Assembly: GCF_900115785.1 (NCBI RefSeq)
Contig: NZ_FOYS01000005.1
Coordinates: forward strand, 248,001-312,000
Direction of reading: 5' to 3'
From: Halogeometricum limi
Lineage (GTDB): Archaea; Halobacteriota; Halobacteria; Halobacteriales; Haloferacaceae
Length of the DNA: 64,000 nt
The translations under genes and the position numbers were made by a program. The notes under the pieces are model-generated. The model was not told where the DNA came from and did not search any database. It saw nothing but the letters and a program-made list of their open reading frames with translations. Positions 18,110-27,653 of the stretch are shown one piece after another; the stretch's first letter is position 1; every line of letters starts with the position of its first letter.

Positions 18110-19066
18110 ATGAACGCACTCCGTTCGGCCAGTTGTCTGCTTTTGCGCGACCGAGACGACGTCCCGCCCTTCCTCGACACCGAGCGTGACGAGATGCTCT
18201 CGGTCGCGAGAGACCTGTTCGAGAACCCCGAGACCGTGACGCTCTCGGACGGTCGAACACTCGGTTACGGGGAGACGGGCGACCCCGACGGCGACCCGGT
18301 GCTCGCCTTTCACGGCATCCCGAGCGGAAGGCTGGGTGCCGCCGTGTTCGACCGCATCGGTCGCGAGCGAGGCATTCGAATCGTCGCCCCCGAGCGACCG
18401 GGCGTGGGCGTCTCCGACCCGGACCCCGACCGCGAGATGACCGACTGGCCGCGCGACGTCGCCGAGGTGTTGGACGCGCTGGGAATCGACGCCGCCCCCG
18501 TCGTCGGTATCTCGGGCGGCGGACCGTACGCGCTGGCGTGCGGTGCGACCGCTCCCGAACGCTTCCCGCGCGCCGCCGTCTGCTGTAGTTTCGGGCCGTC
18601 CGACTCCGCCGGGATGGCGACTCGGGGGCTGTTGCTCGGCGCGCGGTACGCGCCGACCGTCGTTCGGTCGTTCCTGCGGGCGGAGGTGCTCTCGTCTCGG
18701 TACGCGCCCGGGTGGACGCTCGAACGACGCGTCGCGGCCGCGGCCCCCGGAGACGAAGGGGTCTGGCGGAGCGAGGTCGGAAAGCTACTGATAGCGTCCG
18801 TTCCGGCCGCCTGCCATCGTCACGGGACTGCGACGTTCGTGCGAGACCTGCAACTGTTCGCGGGGGACTGGGGCTTCGCGCTCGAAGCGATAGACGTTCC
18901 GGTCGGCGTCTGGCACGGGCGGGCCGACCGGATAACTCCGGTCGAGATGGGACTCGGGGTGATGGACGCAGTTTCGACCGCGGAGGGTCACTTCTACCCG
19001 GACCGCGGACACCTCTCGACCTTCGTGGAGTACGAGGACGAGATGTTCGAGTGGCTGGCGGAGTAA
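18110..19066 (+). CDS. Alpha/beta-hydrolase fold protein
   Basis: About 318 residues from the ATG giving MNALRSASCLLL. The oxyanion motif HGIPSGR, the nucleophile elbow GISGGG, the acid in WHGRADRITP and the base in DRGHLSTF form a complete Ser-Asp-His triad. It belongs to the broad lipase/esterase/haloperoxidase-like group; the substrate cannot be inferred. Its TATA-like region (CAACTGTTAATG) lies about 25-35 bp upstream. Its neighbours do not suggest a pathway. Confidence 0.85.
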   Translation: MNALRSASCLLLRDRDDVPPFLDTERDEMLSVARDLFENPETVTLSDGRTLGYGETGDPDGDPVLAFHGIPSGRLGAAVFDRIGRERGIRIVAPERPGVGVSDPDPDREMTDWPRDVAEVLDALGIDAAPVVGISGGGPYALACGATAPERFPRAAVCCSFGPSDSAGMATRGLLLGARYAPTVVRSFLRAEVLSSRYAPGWTLERRVAAAAPGDEGVWRSEVGKLLIASVPAACHRHGTATFVRDLQLFAGDWGFALEAIDVPVGVWHGRADRITPVEMGLGVMDAVSTAEGHFYPDRGHLSTFVEYEDEMFEWLAE

Positions 19067-19162
19067 CGCACTCTCTCGGGCCGGGGAGAACTCCGGCGAC
19101 GAAACACACCGTCGGCTACCGCTTCCCCCTCGTTTTTCGGGCCACGACGAGTGAGAGAGGAT

Positions 19163-20173
19163 ATGAGCGACACGACAGACCTCGACGTCGGATTCGTCCA
19201 ACTCGGGGAGACGGGTATCCACACGAGCGAACTCCAGTTCGGGACGTGGCGATTCGGAAAGGAAACCGAAGAAGGAAACGTCGAAATCGACGAGAAACGG
19301 GCGCACGAACTGCTGGACGCCTACGAGGCCGCGGGTGGCCGCTACATCGACACGGCGGACGTGTACGGCGGCGGCGACAGCGAGGAGTGGATCGGCGATT
19401 GGTTGGCGGACCGCGACCGGGAACGCTACACCATCGCCTCGAAGATATACTGGCAGATTCGCGACGGCGACCCGAACAGTCGCGGGACGAATCGCAAGAA
19501 CGTCCGCGACCGCATCGACGCACTGCTCGACCGCCTCGGAACCGACTACGTCGACGTCCTCTACATCCACCGCTGGGACGACCAGACGCCGACCCGCGAG
19601 ATGATGAAGACGCTGAACGGCCTCGTCGAGGACGGCAAGGTCCACTACCTCGGCGCGTCGACGCTCCGGCCGAACGCGTGGAAGGTGGCGAAGGCCAACG
19701 AGATAGCCCGCTCGAACGGGTGGGAACCGTTCACCGTCTCCCAACCCCGCTACAACCTCGTCGACCGCGAGATAGAGGGAGACTACTTGGAGATGGCGCG
19801 GTCCTACGGGATGGCGGTCTGTCCGTGGAGTCCGCTCGGACAGGGCTTCCTCACGGGCAAGTACAGTCGCGAAGACGGCCTCACCGGCGAGTCGCGCGCT
19901 TCCGAATCGAGTCGGTTCGAGGAGAACTACCTGACCGAAGAGAACTTCGCCGTCCACGACGAACTCGACGCCGTCGCCGACGAGGTGGGCGCGACGCCCG
20001 CACAGACGGCGCTGGCGTGGGCGATGCACCGCGACGGCGTCACCGCCCCCATCGTCGGTGCGCGAACCGTCGACCAACTGGAAGAGAACCTCGCCGCCGC
20101 CTCGGTGGCACTCTCCGACGAACAGGTCGACCGACTGACGGAGGCGAAAGGCGGCCCGTACGCCGGACTGTAA
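19163..20173 (+). CDS. Aldo/keto reductase
   Basis: About 336 residues. The AKR catalytic tetrad is visible: D in YIDTADVYGGG with its Tyr, K in IASKIYWQ, and H in VDVLYIHRWDD. The NADPH-binding C-terminal segment includes APIVGARTVDQLEENL. It resembles the Kv-beta/YhdN-like subfamily. I begin at MSDTTDLDVG rather than five codons earlier. The substrate is unknown; members reduce a range of aldehydes and ketones. Confidence 0.92.
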   Translation: MSDTTDLDVGFVQLGETGIHTSELQFGTWRFGKETEEGNVEIDEKRAHELLDAYEAAGGRYIDTADVYGGGDSEEWIGDWLADRDRERYTIASKIYWQIRDGDPNSRGTNRKNVRDRIDALLDRLGTDYVDVLYIHRWDDQTPTREMMKTLNGLVEDGKVHYLGASTLRPNAWKVAKANEIARSNGWEPFTVSQPRYNLVDREIEGDYLEMARSYGMAVCPWSPLGQGFLTGKYSREDGLTGESRASESSRFEENYLTEENFAVHDELDAVADEVGATPAQTALAWAMHRDGVTAPIVGARTVDQLEENLAAASVALSDEQVDRLTEAKGGPYAGL

Positions 20174-20315
20174 CACGAAACGCGGGTGCCCGTTCACCCG
20201 GATTTCCGGGCGATTTTGACCGAATTTCCGAGCGGATTTCCAATCGCTCTCGCGTGTCACGAGAGAAGTAATTACAAACGTATTAGTAGAGGGTTCGCCC
20301 TCGAAGAAGTGACAC

Positions 20316-20531
20316 ATGGAGGGGCGAGAAGACGAGGTAGGGGTCGCAGAAACGTTCGACACGGACTGTGTCTCGTGCGGCGACGTGACTCCCCACAGAG
20401 TCACGTTCACGATGAAGCGAGCGCTCAGTCGCGACGGAATCACTCGCGACGAGACGGGAGTCGCGAAACGGCGGTACAAGATTCTGAAGTGCGTCGGCTG
20501 CGGCGAATCGAAGACGCTCAAGCCGGTCTGA
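20316..20531 (+). CDS. 71-residue zinc beta-ribbon protein
   Basis: Two CxxC knuckles, C18/C21 (DCVSCG) and C59/C62 (KCVGCGES), flank a basic central strand region, a complete four-Cys zinc ribbon. Similar short haloarchaeal proteins are conserved but uncharacterised; nucleic-acid binding is likely by analogy. A TATA-like ATTACAAACGTATTA lies at about 20271-20285. It converges with the MBL nuclease gene, with only 5 bp between stops. Confidence 0.8.
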   Translation: MEGREDEVGVAETFDTDCVSCGDVTPHRVTFTMKRALSRDGITRDETGVAKRRYKILKCVGCGESKTLKPV

Positions 20532-20536
20532 GCGAC

Positions 20537-21508
20537 TCAGAAATCCCCCAGTGCCGTCTGGTTCTGCCGAAGTGCAGTCGCCTCGAATCCCCGCCGCGTC
20601 AGCGTCTCGGCGAAAGCGTCCGTGGACCCGTGCTGCGTGTAGACGCGTCCCGGGTCGACGGCGTCGACGAGGGCGCACAGTTCCTCGAAGTCGCAGTGGT
20701 CCGACAGCGGGAACGTCACGTCGTAGTCGCCGCGAAACTTGTACGAGTCGTCGACGGCCCACCCCGAGAATCCGGCCTTTGTCGCTCCGGTCTCGGCCGC
20801 GAGCGTCTCTATCCAGCGTATCCGCGCCGTCGTCATCGGGAGGACGAGCGCGTCTCCGGGGCCGAGTTCCGTCTCGGACGTGTACGGTTCCGCCGCGAAC
20901 GACACGTCGAGAAACTCGGAGACCACGTCGTTGACGCGGAACACCGCGTCGGTCGTGAACAGGCGGTCGCGACCGGCCGCCTCCGCGAGCAACTGGAGTT
21001 TCTGCGCGCGGCCGAGAGCGTACCCGAACAACAGGACGGGTTCGTCCGTCTCCTGCAACCACGAGACAATCTCGCCTGCGACCGTGTCGTGGTCCGGGAA
21101 GACGTACTCGGGTTCCCCGTACGTCGTCTCGACGACGAGTACGTCCGCCTCCGGCGGGTCGAAACCGTCGAGGTAGAACCGAGACCGGGTGCAGACGTCC
21201 CCGGTGTAGAGGTATCGGGTCCCGTCGTCTGGGTCGGTGACGAGGGCCGCCCGCGACCCGGCGACGTGACCCGCCGGGAGGAGTTCGATTCGGTCGTCCG
21301 TCCTCGCGTGAAGCGGCACGTCGCGACGGGCCGTCGCCAACGCGGCGGTCAGCGGCGAGCAGACGGCCGTCGATTCGCCCTCCGGGAAGTGGTCGCCGTG
21401 GGCGTGGGAGACGACGTTCACGTCGCCGTCGGGGTGGTCCGCGTCGCAGACGACGCGGGTCCCGTCCGAGAGGGTAATCTCGATGCCGTCGCGGTAGTGA
21501 ACGGACAC
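20537..21508 (-). CDS. MBL-fold DNA/RNA exonuclease (ligase-associated, CPSF/SNM1-like)
   Basis: A 323-residue metallo-beta-lactamase nuclease. The HxHxDH motif is in VSHAHGDHFPEG; further ligands are in LPAGHVAGSRA, LYTGDVCTRSRF and PLSDHCDFEEL. The beta-CASP-like order and TTYGEPEYVFP fit the family that in many prokaryotes sits beside an ATP-dependent DNA ligase. Here too the ligase is next door, 61 bp upstream on the same strand. A role in DNA end processing before ligation is a family-based inference. Confidence 0.85.
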   Translation of the reverse strand: MSVHYRDGIEITLSDGTRVVCDADHPDGDVNVVSHAHGDHFPEGESTAVCSPLTAALATARRDVPLHARTDDRIELLPAGHVAGSRAALVTDPDDGTRYLYTGDVCTRSRFYLDGFDPPEADVLVVETTYGEPEYVFPDHDTVAGEIVSWLQETDEPVLLFGYALGRAQKLQLLAEAAGRDRLFTTDAVFRVNDVVSEFLDVSFAAEPYTSETELGPGDALVLPMTTARIRWIETLAAETGATKAGFSGWAVDDSYKFRGDYDVTFPLSDHCDFEELCALVDAVDPGRVYTQHGSTDAFAETLTRRGFEATALRQNQTALGDF

Positions 21509-21569
21509 GTATCGAGGGAAGGGACGCGCGCAGAAGCCGGTTCCGGCCGCACGGCGAGCGTCGGCCGAC

Positions 21570-23288
21570 TCACTGCGCGTCGAACAGCGAGTCGACGCGT
21601 TCGAGCGTGTCGGCGTCCGCCGGTCCGAGGTCCTCGCGGACGCCGAGGAAACGCGGGAATCGGAGCGCGTAACCCGAGTCGTACTCCGTCGACGACTGAA
21701 TCTCCTCGTACTCGACTTCGAGCACCACCTCGGGGTCCACCTCGACGAGTCGTCCGTCTCGGGTCGTCGCCAGCGACTCCAGTCGGTCGGTCAGTGCTCG
21801 GAGTTCGTCGTCGGTGTACCCCGTCGAGAGGCGTCCGACCTCCCGAAGCTCGTCGCTTTGGGCGTCGTAACACGCGAGATAGAGTCGGCCGAGTAGTTCG
21901 CTCCGACGACCCTCGCTGTACTTCGCTCGCACGACGACCACGTCGAGCGGTTCCATCGTCGGCTTGAGTTTCAGCAGTCGTCCGACGCGACGCCCCGGTT
22001 GGTACGTCGCGTCCGGGTTCTTGAGCATCAGACCCTCGTGCCCGCGTTCGAGCGCCTCCTCGTAGAGGGCCGCCGCCGGGTCCGGGTCGTCGGGAGACAC
22101 CGTCGCCGTCGTCGCCAGTTCGAGGCCGGCGACGCCGTCGTCGAACTCGGGTTCGACCGAGTCGAAGGCGGCGACGAGTCGTTCGTATCGCTCCGCCGCC
22201 GGGTCGTCGAGAAGCGTCTCGCCGTCGTACAGACAGTCGAAGAGGTGGACGACGACCGGAATCTCGCGACTCGTCGCCTCGACGTCCGACTCGCGCTTCA
22301 CGCGGCGAGAGAGTTCTTGGAAGACGACCGGGGTGCGGTCGTCTCCCGCTATCGTCTCCGGCGTGTAGCCGACGAGTTCGCCGTCGAAGATGGCGTTCTC
22401 GGCCGTGACGCCGCGTTCCATCGCGCGGACCACGTCCGGGAACTGCGCGGTCACGTCTTCGAGTCGTCGGGTGAACAGGCGGACGTCGTCGCCTCCGACG
22501 TGAACTTGGATGCGGATGCCGTCGTACTTGTACTCATACCGCACGCGTCCGTCCGCGGCGGCGTCCGCGAGGCCCTCGGCGAGCGACTCGGCTTTCTCCG
22601 CCAGCATCGACTGGATCGGACGGAACAGTTCGACGTCCAGTTCGGCGAGTGCGTCTCGGCCGCCGTCGCGGGCCGTCTCGGCGACGACGGCGAAGTCGTT
22701 CGTCACCTGGTAGGCGCGTTCGACCGCCGAAACGGCGTCGTCGCCGCCGTCGAGGAAGGCGACGGCGATGGCGTCGCGGATGGTCCCCTCGCCGACGCCG
22801 ACTCGCATGTGTCCGAGGGCGGTTCTGACGACGTACCGCGCCTCGTCGGGCGTCGCGACGGAGACCAGTCCCGCGAGGGCGTCGACGCGTCGTCCCTGAC
22901 TCCCGTCACCTTCGAAGTCGGCGAGTTCGCGGAGTCCGTCGTGGACCCGACCGACCGTGAGCGTCTCGGAGAACAGCGTCTGTTGGCCGCCGTTTTCGAC
23001 CGCCCACGCGGCGGCGTCGCCGAGGTCACCGGTCTGTCGCCATCGTTCTCGCACCTCGTCTTCGGGCGCACCTGTCGCCGTCAGAACCGCCTCGAGCGTC
23101 AGACGCGAAGACACGCCGAGTTCGCGCCGGTCGTGCGCCGGAAACAGTCGGCCGCGAACGAGGACGACCAGACGCCACAGGTGAGCGTCGCTCTCGGCGA
23201 ACGCCTCCGCGACGACGTCGCGTTTCTCGTTGTTCGAACTCGTCGACGAGAGGCGGTCGTACACGTCGACGAGGGCGGTGTGCTCCAT
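21570..23288 (-). CDS. lig: ATP-dependent DNA ligase
   Basis: 572 residues from the ATG at 23288 (MEHTALVDVYDRLSST), the usual length of archaeal ligase. The N-terminal DNA-binding domain spans about 1-220. The adenylation domain has the AMP-accepting K254 in EYKYDGIRI, and motifs are visible as FDGELVGY, HLFDCLYDG, EGLMLKNPDATYQPG and LLKLKP. The OB domain follows to the end. It seals nicks during replication and repair. It is paired with the MBL nuclease gene immediately downstream. Confidence 0.95.
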   Translation of the reverse strand: MEHTALVDVYDRLSSTSSNNEKRDVVAEAFAESDAHLWRLVVLVRGRLFPAHDRRELGVSSRLTLEAVLTATGAPEDEVRERWRQTGDLGDAAAWAVENGGQQTLFSETLTVGRVHDGLRELADFEGDGSQGRRVDALAGLVSVATPDEARYVVRTALGHMRVGVGEGTIRDAIAVAFLDGGDDAVSAVERAYQVTNDFAVVAETARDGGRDALAELDVELFRPIQSMLAEKAESLAEGLADAAADGRVRYEYKYDGIRIQVHVGGDDVRLFTRRLEDVTAQFPDVVRAMERGVTAENAIFDGELVGYTPETIAGDDRTPVVFQELSRRVKRESDVEATSREIPVVVHLFDCLYDGETLLDDPAAERYERLVAAFDSVEPEFDDGVAGLELATTATVSPDDPDPAAALYEEALERGHEGLMLKNPDATYQPGRRVGRLLKLKPTMEPLDVVVVRAKYSEGRRSELLGRLYLACYDAQSDELREVGRLSTGYTDDELRALTDRLESLATTRDGRLVEVDPEVVLEVEYEEIQSSTEYDSGYALRFPRFLGVREDLGPADADTLERVDSLFDAQ

Positions 23289-23447
23289 CGTTCGTATCAC
23301 GGGCCGAGGCGACAAAAGCGCACTCGCAGGCGGAGAGCGAAACGAGAGAGGACGGCCGGACGCGAACACATCACCACGCCGTGGAACTCGTTCCACAGTC
23401 CTGTCACCGGGGCGAGATTTTATCACTCGTTTGGCGCAATGGGTGGT

Positions 23448-23894
23448 ATGAGAGAGTCCAAAGAGGGGCGGATGGCCATCAGCCGTCAGGACTTCACGCG
23501 CGTCTGGGAACAACGCGACGTGGAGGCCGTCCGGGACATCTACGCGGCGGACTTCTGCGGTCACGGCTTCCCGGTGCCGAAGACCATCGGCCGAGCGCAG
23601 TATCGACGCGTCGTCGAACTATTCCAGACGGCGTTTCCCGACTGCGAGATCGAACTCGAAGAGATGTACGCGGACGACGAGTTCGTCTACGCCTCGTGGC
23701 AGTTCAACGGCACCCACACCGGCACCGTAGCGGGGATTCCACCCAGCGGAGCGGACGTCTCGTTCTCGGGGCACGGACGTCACAGACACGAGAGGGGCGA
23801 AGTCGTCGAAGTGTGGCTCGACGCGGAGTGGGCGTCGATTCTGCGACAGATCGGTCGTGGATACCTCGGTACGGTGCCGGGCGTCCCCTCCTAA
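23448..23894 (+). CDS. SnoaL-like polyketide cyclase / ester-cyclase family protein
   Basis: About 148 residues of an NTF2-like fold. Markers are FTRVWEQRDVEAVRDIYAAD, HGFPVPKTIGRAQYRRVVEL, FPDCEIELEEMYADDEFVY and WQFNGTHTGTVAGIPPSG, all standard SnoaL/ester-cyclase positions. The C-terminal HRHERGEVVEVW helix-strand completes it. An ATG nine bases upstream is an alternative start; a GATTTTATCAC TATA-like box is just before. Catalytic function in haloarchaea is not established. Confidence 0.82.
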   Translation: MRESKEGRMAISRQDFTRVWEQRDVEAVRDIYAADFCGHGFPVPKTIGRAQYRRVVELFQTAFPDCEIELEEMYADDEFVYASWQFNGTHTGTVAGIPPSGADVSFSGHGRHRHERGEVVEVWLDAEWASILRQIGRGYLGTVPGVPS

Positions 23895-24000
23895 CGGTCA
23901 CCGACGTACCGACTCTGAGAGTGCGACGGGTCGGCGGAACGTCCGTCCGCGACAGCGACGCCCCGACTCCGCTTCGGCCTCCGAGACGAGAGAAACTGAG

Positions 24001-24080
24001 CGACAAAAATAGGAAGTCGGAGACTTTGGCAAAGACAGCAAAACTAGCAAAATTGAAAAAGCTATCAAAGAGAGAAAAAC
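24001..24080 (-). terminator. Multi-T-tract terminator region between convergent genes
   Basis: On the plus strand there are A-tracts at about 24005, 24031, 24040, 24049, 24056, 24067 and 24075. On the minus strand these are successive oligo-T runs about 75-155 bp beyond the stop of the GH15 gene. Archaeal RNA polymerase terminates at oligo-T runs, so this is a good terminator for that gene. The later tracts are spaced 8-10 bp apart, so the DNA may also be bent. Confidence 0.6.
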
Positions 24081-24154
24081 GAATGAGACAGCACTGCTAT
24101 CAGAGCGACGAGAGAAGTCGGGACGCGGAGAGACAGAGCGGGTTTTCGTCCGTT

Positions 24155-26212
24155 TCAGTCCGGCCCGGGAGCCATCCCGTACGGTTCGTCGTCGACGTAG
24201 CTCTCGGCTAAGAGGACGTACATCGCCTGGCTCCACTGAAGGTTGGAGTTCCAGCGGACCGACCCGTCGCCGGTCGTCTGTTCGGGAAGCAGTCCCGCCG
24301 CGGACGTCCAGTTCGGAGCGTCCTCGAAGAGATACTCGGCGAGAGCGTCCTCGTCGCCGTCGAGCCATCGGACGGCGTCGGCGTAGGCCTCACAGAGCGG
24401 CCAGCCCCCGTCTTCGACTTCGCCCGAGGGGGTGTAGTCGTCCTCGGGGTAGCGGCCGACGCACGGAACCTCCGACGCCCCCCACGACGGGTCGTCGGCG
24501 AGTTCGACCGTCGAGCGCATCTCGTCGCTGTCGGCGGCGACGACGTTCCACGGCCACGTCGCCATGAACGCGGCGGCGTCGGGTCGCTGGTCGGGTGCGA
24601 CGTTGTCCTCCGCGTCGGGGCTGTCGGCCGTCACGTAGTGGTCGCCGAGGTAGGCGTCCTCGCGGAAGCAGTAGTCGTCGAAGCTGTCGGCCCACTCGTC
24701 GGCTTGCTCGCGACACTCGTCCGCGAAGTCGCCGTCGTCGCGGGCGTCGGCCATCTCGGCCATGCACCGCAGGCCGGCGATGGAGGCCGCACTGCCTTCC
24801 GTGGAGTGGCCCCACACCTCCTCCCACGGGTCCTGCGATTTACCCGGGAAGCCGTCGCCGTTGTCGTAGGACAGGAGAAAGTCGGCCGCGCGTTCGCTCA
24901 TCTCGTAGTACTCGTCGAGGACGTCGTCGTCGCCGGTCTCCTGCCAGACGAGCCAGTGCGTGTAGATGGGACCGCCTATCTGGTCGAGTTGGAGCACCGT
25001 CCAGTGCGGTTCGCCGTCGGTGCGGTAGTTCTGCCACCACGTCCCTCGGCGCTGGATGTCCCGTTCGTCCGTCGTCTCCTCGACTATCTGCTCGTCTCGT
25101 AGCCAATCGAGTGCGGCGCGGGCCTCGTCCTCCGCGCCCGCCGCGAGCATCGCCGCGGCGAGGAACACCTGGTCGCGCGGCCAGACGTACCGATACCCCT
25201 GGTCGTCTGGTTCGAACGCACCGGCTATCATCGGGCCGCGCGGGTCCTGCGCGCACTTTATACTCGTCAGCGACCGCTCGTACATCGCGTTCGCGGTGTC
25301 GTCGTCCGTCGGCCCGTCGGCGACGCCGTCGTGCCACTCCTCCCACGCGTCGGCGAACGCCTCGCGTTTGGCCTCGTAGCCGTCGTCGAGTGCCGCGGCG
25401 ACGGCGTCGAGTGCGTCGTCCTCGCTGCGACCGAACCCGACGGCCGTCTCCCACGTCACGTCGGTGTCGTCGTCGACGTAGAGCCCGAATCCGAGGTCTA
25501 ACTGCCCCGAGAGTTCCTCGTTCGAGTCGATGTAACCGTCGTTCTCCTCGTAGATGTCGTGCCAGGCGCTCTTCTCGTCGCCCTCGGTATCTCCTATGCG
25601 ACCGATTCGGTGACCGTCGAACGAGGTCTGACCCGTCTCCGGTCGGTGGAGTGCAACGGCGAAGTAGCGGTCACCGTCGTGTGAGACGATGCACTCGTAC
25701 GTTCGCTCCTCGCCCTCGACGGTGGTGACGTGGGCGTCGTCGCCGTCGTTCTCTTCGGCACCGTCGCGGATAGACGAGTTGAGAACGGAGAACAGCGTTC
25801 GTTCGCCGGACGCGTCGAACGTCGCTCGGTTCCGGACGAACAGCGCGGGTTCCGCGCCGCAGACGAGAACGTCCTGACTCAACGACGCCTCGGTGCCGTC
25901 GGCGAACTCGAACGCGTTCTCGATGTGCGTCTCGGGGACGCGCGGCGACTCGTACTCGACGTCGCTCTCGACGGCGTCCCGGCGCACGTCGAGCGTCTGC
26001 TCCCGGTCGGCGTCCCAGAGGAGCGTGTGGAAGTCGCTGAACTGTTCGACGTCGGCGCGGAACGCGGACGTATCTTCGATCAGTGCGCCGCGCCAGTCTT
26101 CGTCGACGACGCGGGAGGGGTACTGGTTCACCGTCGCCAGCACGTACCCGCCCGCGTCACGCGGCGAACTGAGTAGCGCGTCCTTGTCACTCGGGAGATG
26201 AGTCCCGTCCAT
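24155..26212 (-). CDS. Glycoside hydrolase family 15 (glucoamylase/glucodextranase-like), copy 1
   Basis: 685 residues from the ATG giving MDGTHLPSDKDALLSS. An N-terminal beta-sandwich (about 1-300) is followed by the (alpha/alpha)6 barrel. The barrel begins with SLTSIKCAQDPRGPMIAGAF and the active-site segment YRYVWPRDQVFLAAAML (about 330-350). The general-acid region is WEEVWGHSTEG (about 465-475), and QWSQAMYVLLAESY closes the barrel. There is no signal peptide, so it is probably cytosolic and acts on glycogen-like glucans or trehalose. A second, divergent GH15 gene lies 8.4 kb away. Confidence 0.9.
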   Translation of the reverse strand: MDGTHLPSDKDALLSSPRDAGGYVLATVNQYPSRVVDEDWRGALIEDTSAFRADVEQFSDFHTLLWDADREQTLDVRRDAVESDVEYESPRVPETHIENAFEFADGTEASLSQDVLVCGAEPALFVRNRATFDASGERTLFSVLNSSIRDGAEENDGDDAHVTTVEGEERTYECIVSHDGDRYFAVALHRPETGQTSFDGHRIGRIGDTEGDEKSAWHDIYEENDGYIDSNEELSGQLDLGFGLYVDDDTDVTWETAVGFGRSEDDALDAVAAALDDGYEAKREAFADAWEEWHDGVADGPTDDDTANAMYERSLTSIKCAQDPRGPMIAGAFEPDDQGYRYVWPRDQVFLAAAMLAAGAEDEARAALDWLRDEQIVEETTDERDIQRRGTWWQNYRTDGEPHWTVLQLDQIGGPIYTHWLVWQETGDDDVLDEYYEMSERAADFLLSYDNGDGFPGKSQDPWEEVWGHSTEGSAASIAGLRCMAEMADARDDGDFADECREQADEWADSFDDYCFREDAYLGDHYVTADSPDAEDNVAPDQRPDAAAFMATWPWNVVAADSDEMRSTVELADDPSWGASEVPCVGRYPEDDYTPSGEVEDGGWPLCEAYADAVRWLDGDEDALAEYLFEDAPNWTSAAGLLPEQTTGDGSVRWNSNLQWSQAMYVLLAESYVDDEPYGMAPGPD

Positions 26213-26315
26213 GTTGTGTACGCGAAAGAGGAGGGCGTCGGTTAGGTGTCTTACGGCCGTCCCGACGTCGATAACGACGCTCGTCCGTCCTGCACAGCCT
26301 ACTCGACCGCCCAGC

Positions 26316-26335
26316 GAGAGCCCGAATCGGCTCTC
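26316..26335 (-). other. Perfect 7-bp stem hairpin downstream of the NDH-2 gene
   Basis: GAGAGCC and GGCTCTC arms surround a CGAATC loop. It lies 33 bp past the NDH-2 stop in the direction of transcription and about 100 bp before the GH15 start. A GC palindrome (GGGCCGGCCC) sits between it and the NDH-2 stop. It may stabilise the transcript 3' end or aid termination; there is no T-run. Confidence 0.45.
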
Positions 26336-26367
26336 CCATCGGGCCGGCCCGGACACACGAGCGGAGG

Positions 26368-27579
26368 TCACATGTCGTCCCACGCGCGGGCGGCCCGCCG
26401 GAGCGACGATATCTTCCTCAGCCACCGAAACGAGATACTCTTCTTGACGAACCGGGCCGGACGACCGCCGAACGTCTCGAGTGGGACGCCGAGGACGTCG
26501 TGAGCGACGGCGTCGTCCCCGACGGAGACGAGCGTCCCTTTGTCGATGTACGACCAATGGACGAGGTCACGCCCCTCGATGGTCCGCGCGACGTTCTGCC
26601 CGACGTGTGTTCCCTCTTCCATGGCCGCCTCCGCCGTCGGCGGCGGCGACGCGTCGGCGTCCGGGTGGACCACCTGCTCCCACAGGTCGTGTTCGGAGAG
26701 TGGTCCACCCTCGGTGTCCTGGGCCACGAGTGCGGAGTCGCCGATGGCGAACACCCGGTCGTCGCTCGTCTTCAGCGTCGAGTCGGCGTACGCGCGGTTC
26801 TGGTCTTTGTCGACGTCGACGTCTTCGAGAGCGTCCTGTCCCGTCACGCCGCCCGTCCAGACGAGGACGTCGTACGCTATCGTGTCGCCGTCGTCGAACT
26901 CGACGGTGTCCGCGCGCACTTCGGACATCGCCTTGCCCGTGACCACGTCCACGTCGTGTCGCTCCAGTCGCTTCTCGATAGCGCCCTGGAACTCGGGGTC
27001 GTGACCGGGGAATATCTCGTCTTCTCGCTCGACGAGGTGGACGTCGACGGGTTCGTCGGTCCGGTCGCGCAGTTCGGCTATCTCACCGGCCGTCTGGATA
27101 CCCGTCAGTCCCGCGCCGCCGACGACGACGTTCGCCGGGTCGGTTCTCGAAGCCGAGAGCGCGGCGTCCTTAATTTGCTCGTGGATGCGCAGGGCGTCGT
27201 CGAGGCTCTTGAGCGTGAGCGCGTGTTCTTCGAGGCCGTCGATGCCGTAGAAGGCGGTCTGACTCCCAAGGCAGACGACGCAGTAGTCGTAGTCGACGGT
27301 TCGCTCGTCGTCCAACACGACGACGTCGTCGGCCACGTCGATGTCGACGACGCGTCCCCGTACGAACGCCGTGTCGTCGTCGGCTATCTCGTCGATGGGG
27401 ACGGTGACGTGGTCGCGAACGGAGGGCTTGCGGATGCAGCGGTGGACTTCGTGGAGGACCAGATGATACGGGTCCTCAGAGACCCAGACGACGTCGGCGT
27501 CGTCGCCGAGTTCGTCTTCTAAGCTCTGCACGGCGGCACACCCGGCGTAGCCCGAGCCTAAGACTGCAACTTTCGTCAT
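26368..27579 (-). CDS. Type II NADH dehydrogenase-like NAD(P)/FAD oxidoreductase
   Basis: 403 residues. The first Rossmann motif is VAVLGSGYAGCAAVQSL for FAD, and the second is VVVGGAGLTGIQTAGEIAEL for NAD(P)H. The C-terminal FAD motif is RVFAIGDSALV. The final 40 residues (FVKKSISFRWLRKISSLRRA) are basic and amphipathic, as in NDH-2 enzymes that sit on the membrane surface and reduce quinone without pumping protons. Full length. Confidence 0.87.
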   Translation of the reverse strand: MTKVAVLGSGYAGCAAVQSLEDELGDDADVVWVSEDPYHLVLHEVHRCIRKPSVRDHVTVPIDEIADDDTAFVRGRVVDIDVADDVVVLDDERTVDYDYCVVCLGSQTAFYGIDGLEEHALTLKSLDDALRIHEQIKDAALSASRTDPANVVVGGAGLTGIQTAGEIAELRDRTDEPVDVHLVEREDEIFPGHDPEFQGAIEKRLERHDVDVVTGKAMSEVRADTVEFDDGDTIAYDVLVWTGGVTGQDALEDVDVDKDQNRAYADSTLKTSDDRVFAIGDSALVAQDTEGGPLSEHDLWEQVVHPDADASPPPTAEAAMEEGTHVGQNVARTIEGRDLVHWSYIDKGTLVSVGDDAVAHDVLGVPLETFGGRPARFVKKSISFRWLRKISSLRRAARAWDDM

Positions 27580-27653
27580 GGGGTGGTCATCGGGGGGACA
27601 AGCGGCAGTCGCTTAAGCGCGATGGCGGGTCGCACGACGGGTGGACGCGACGA

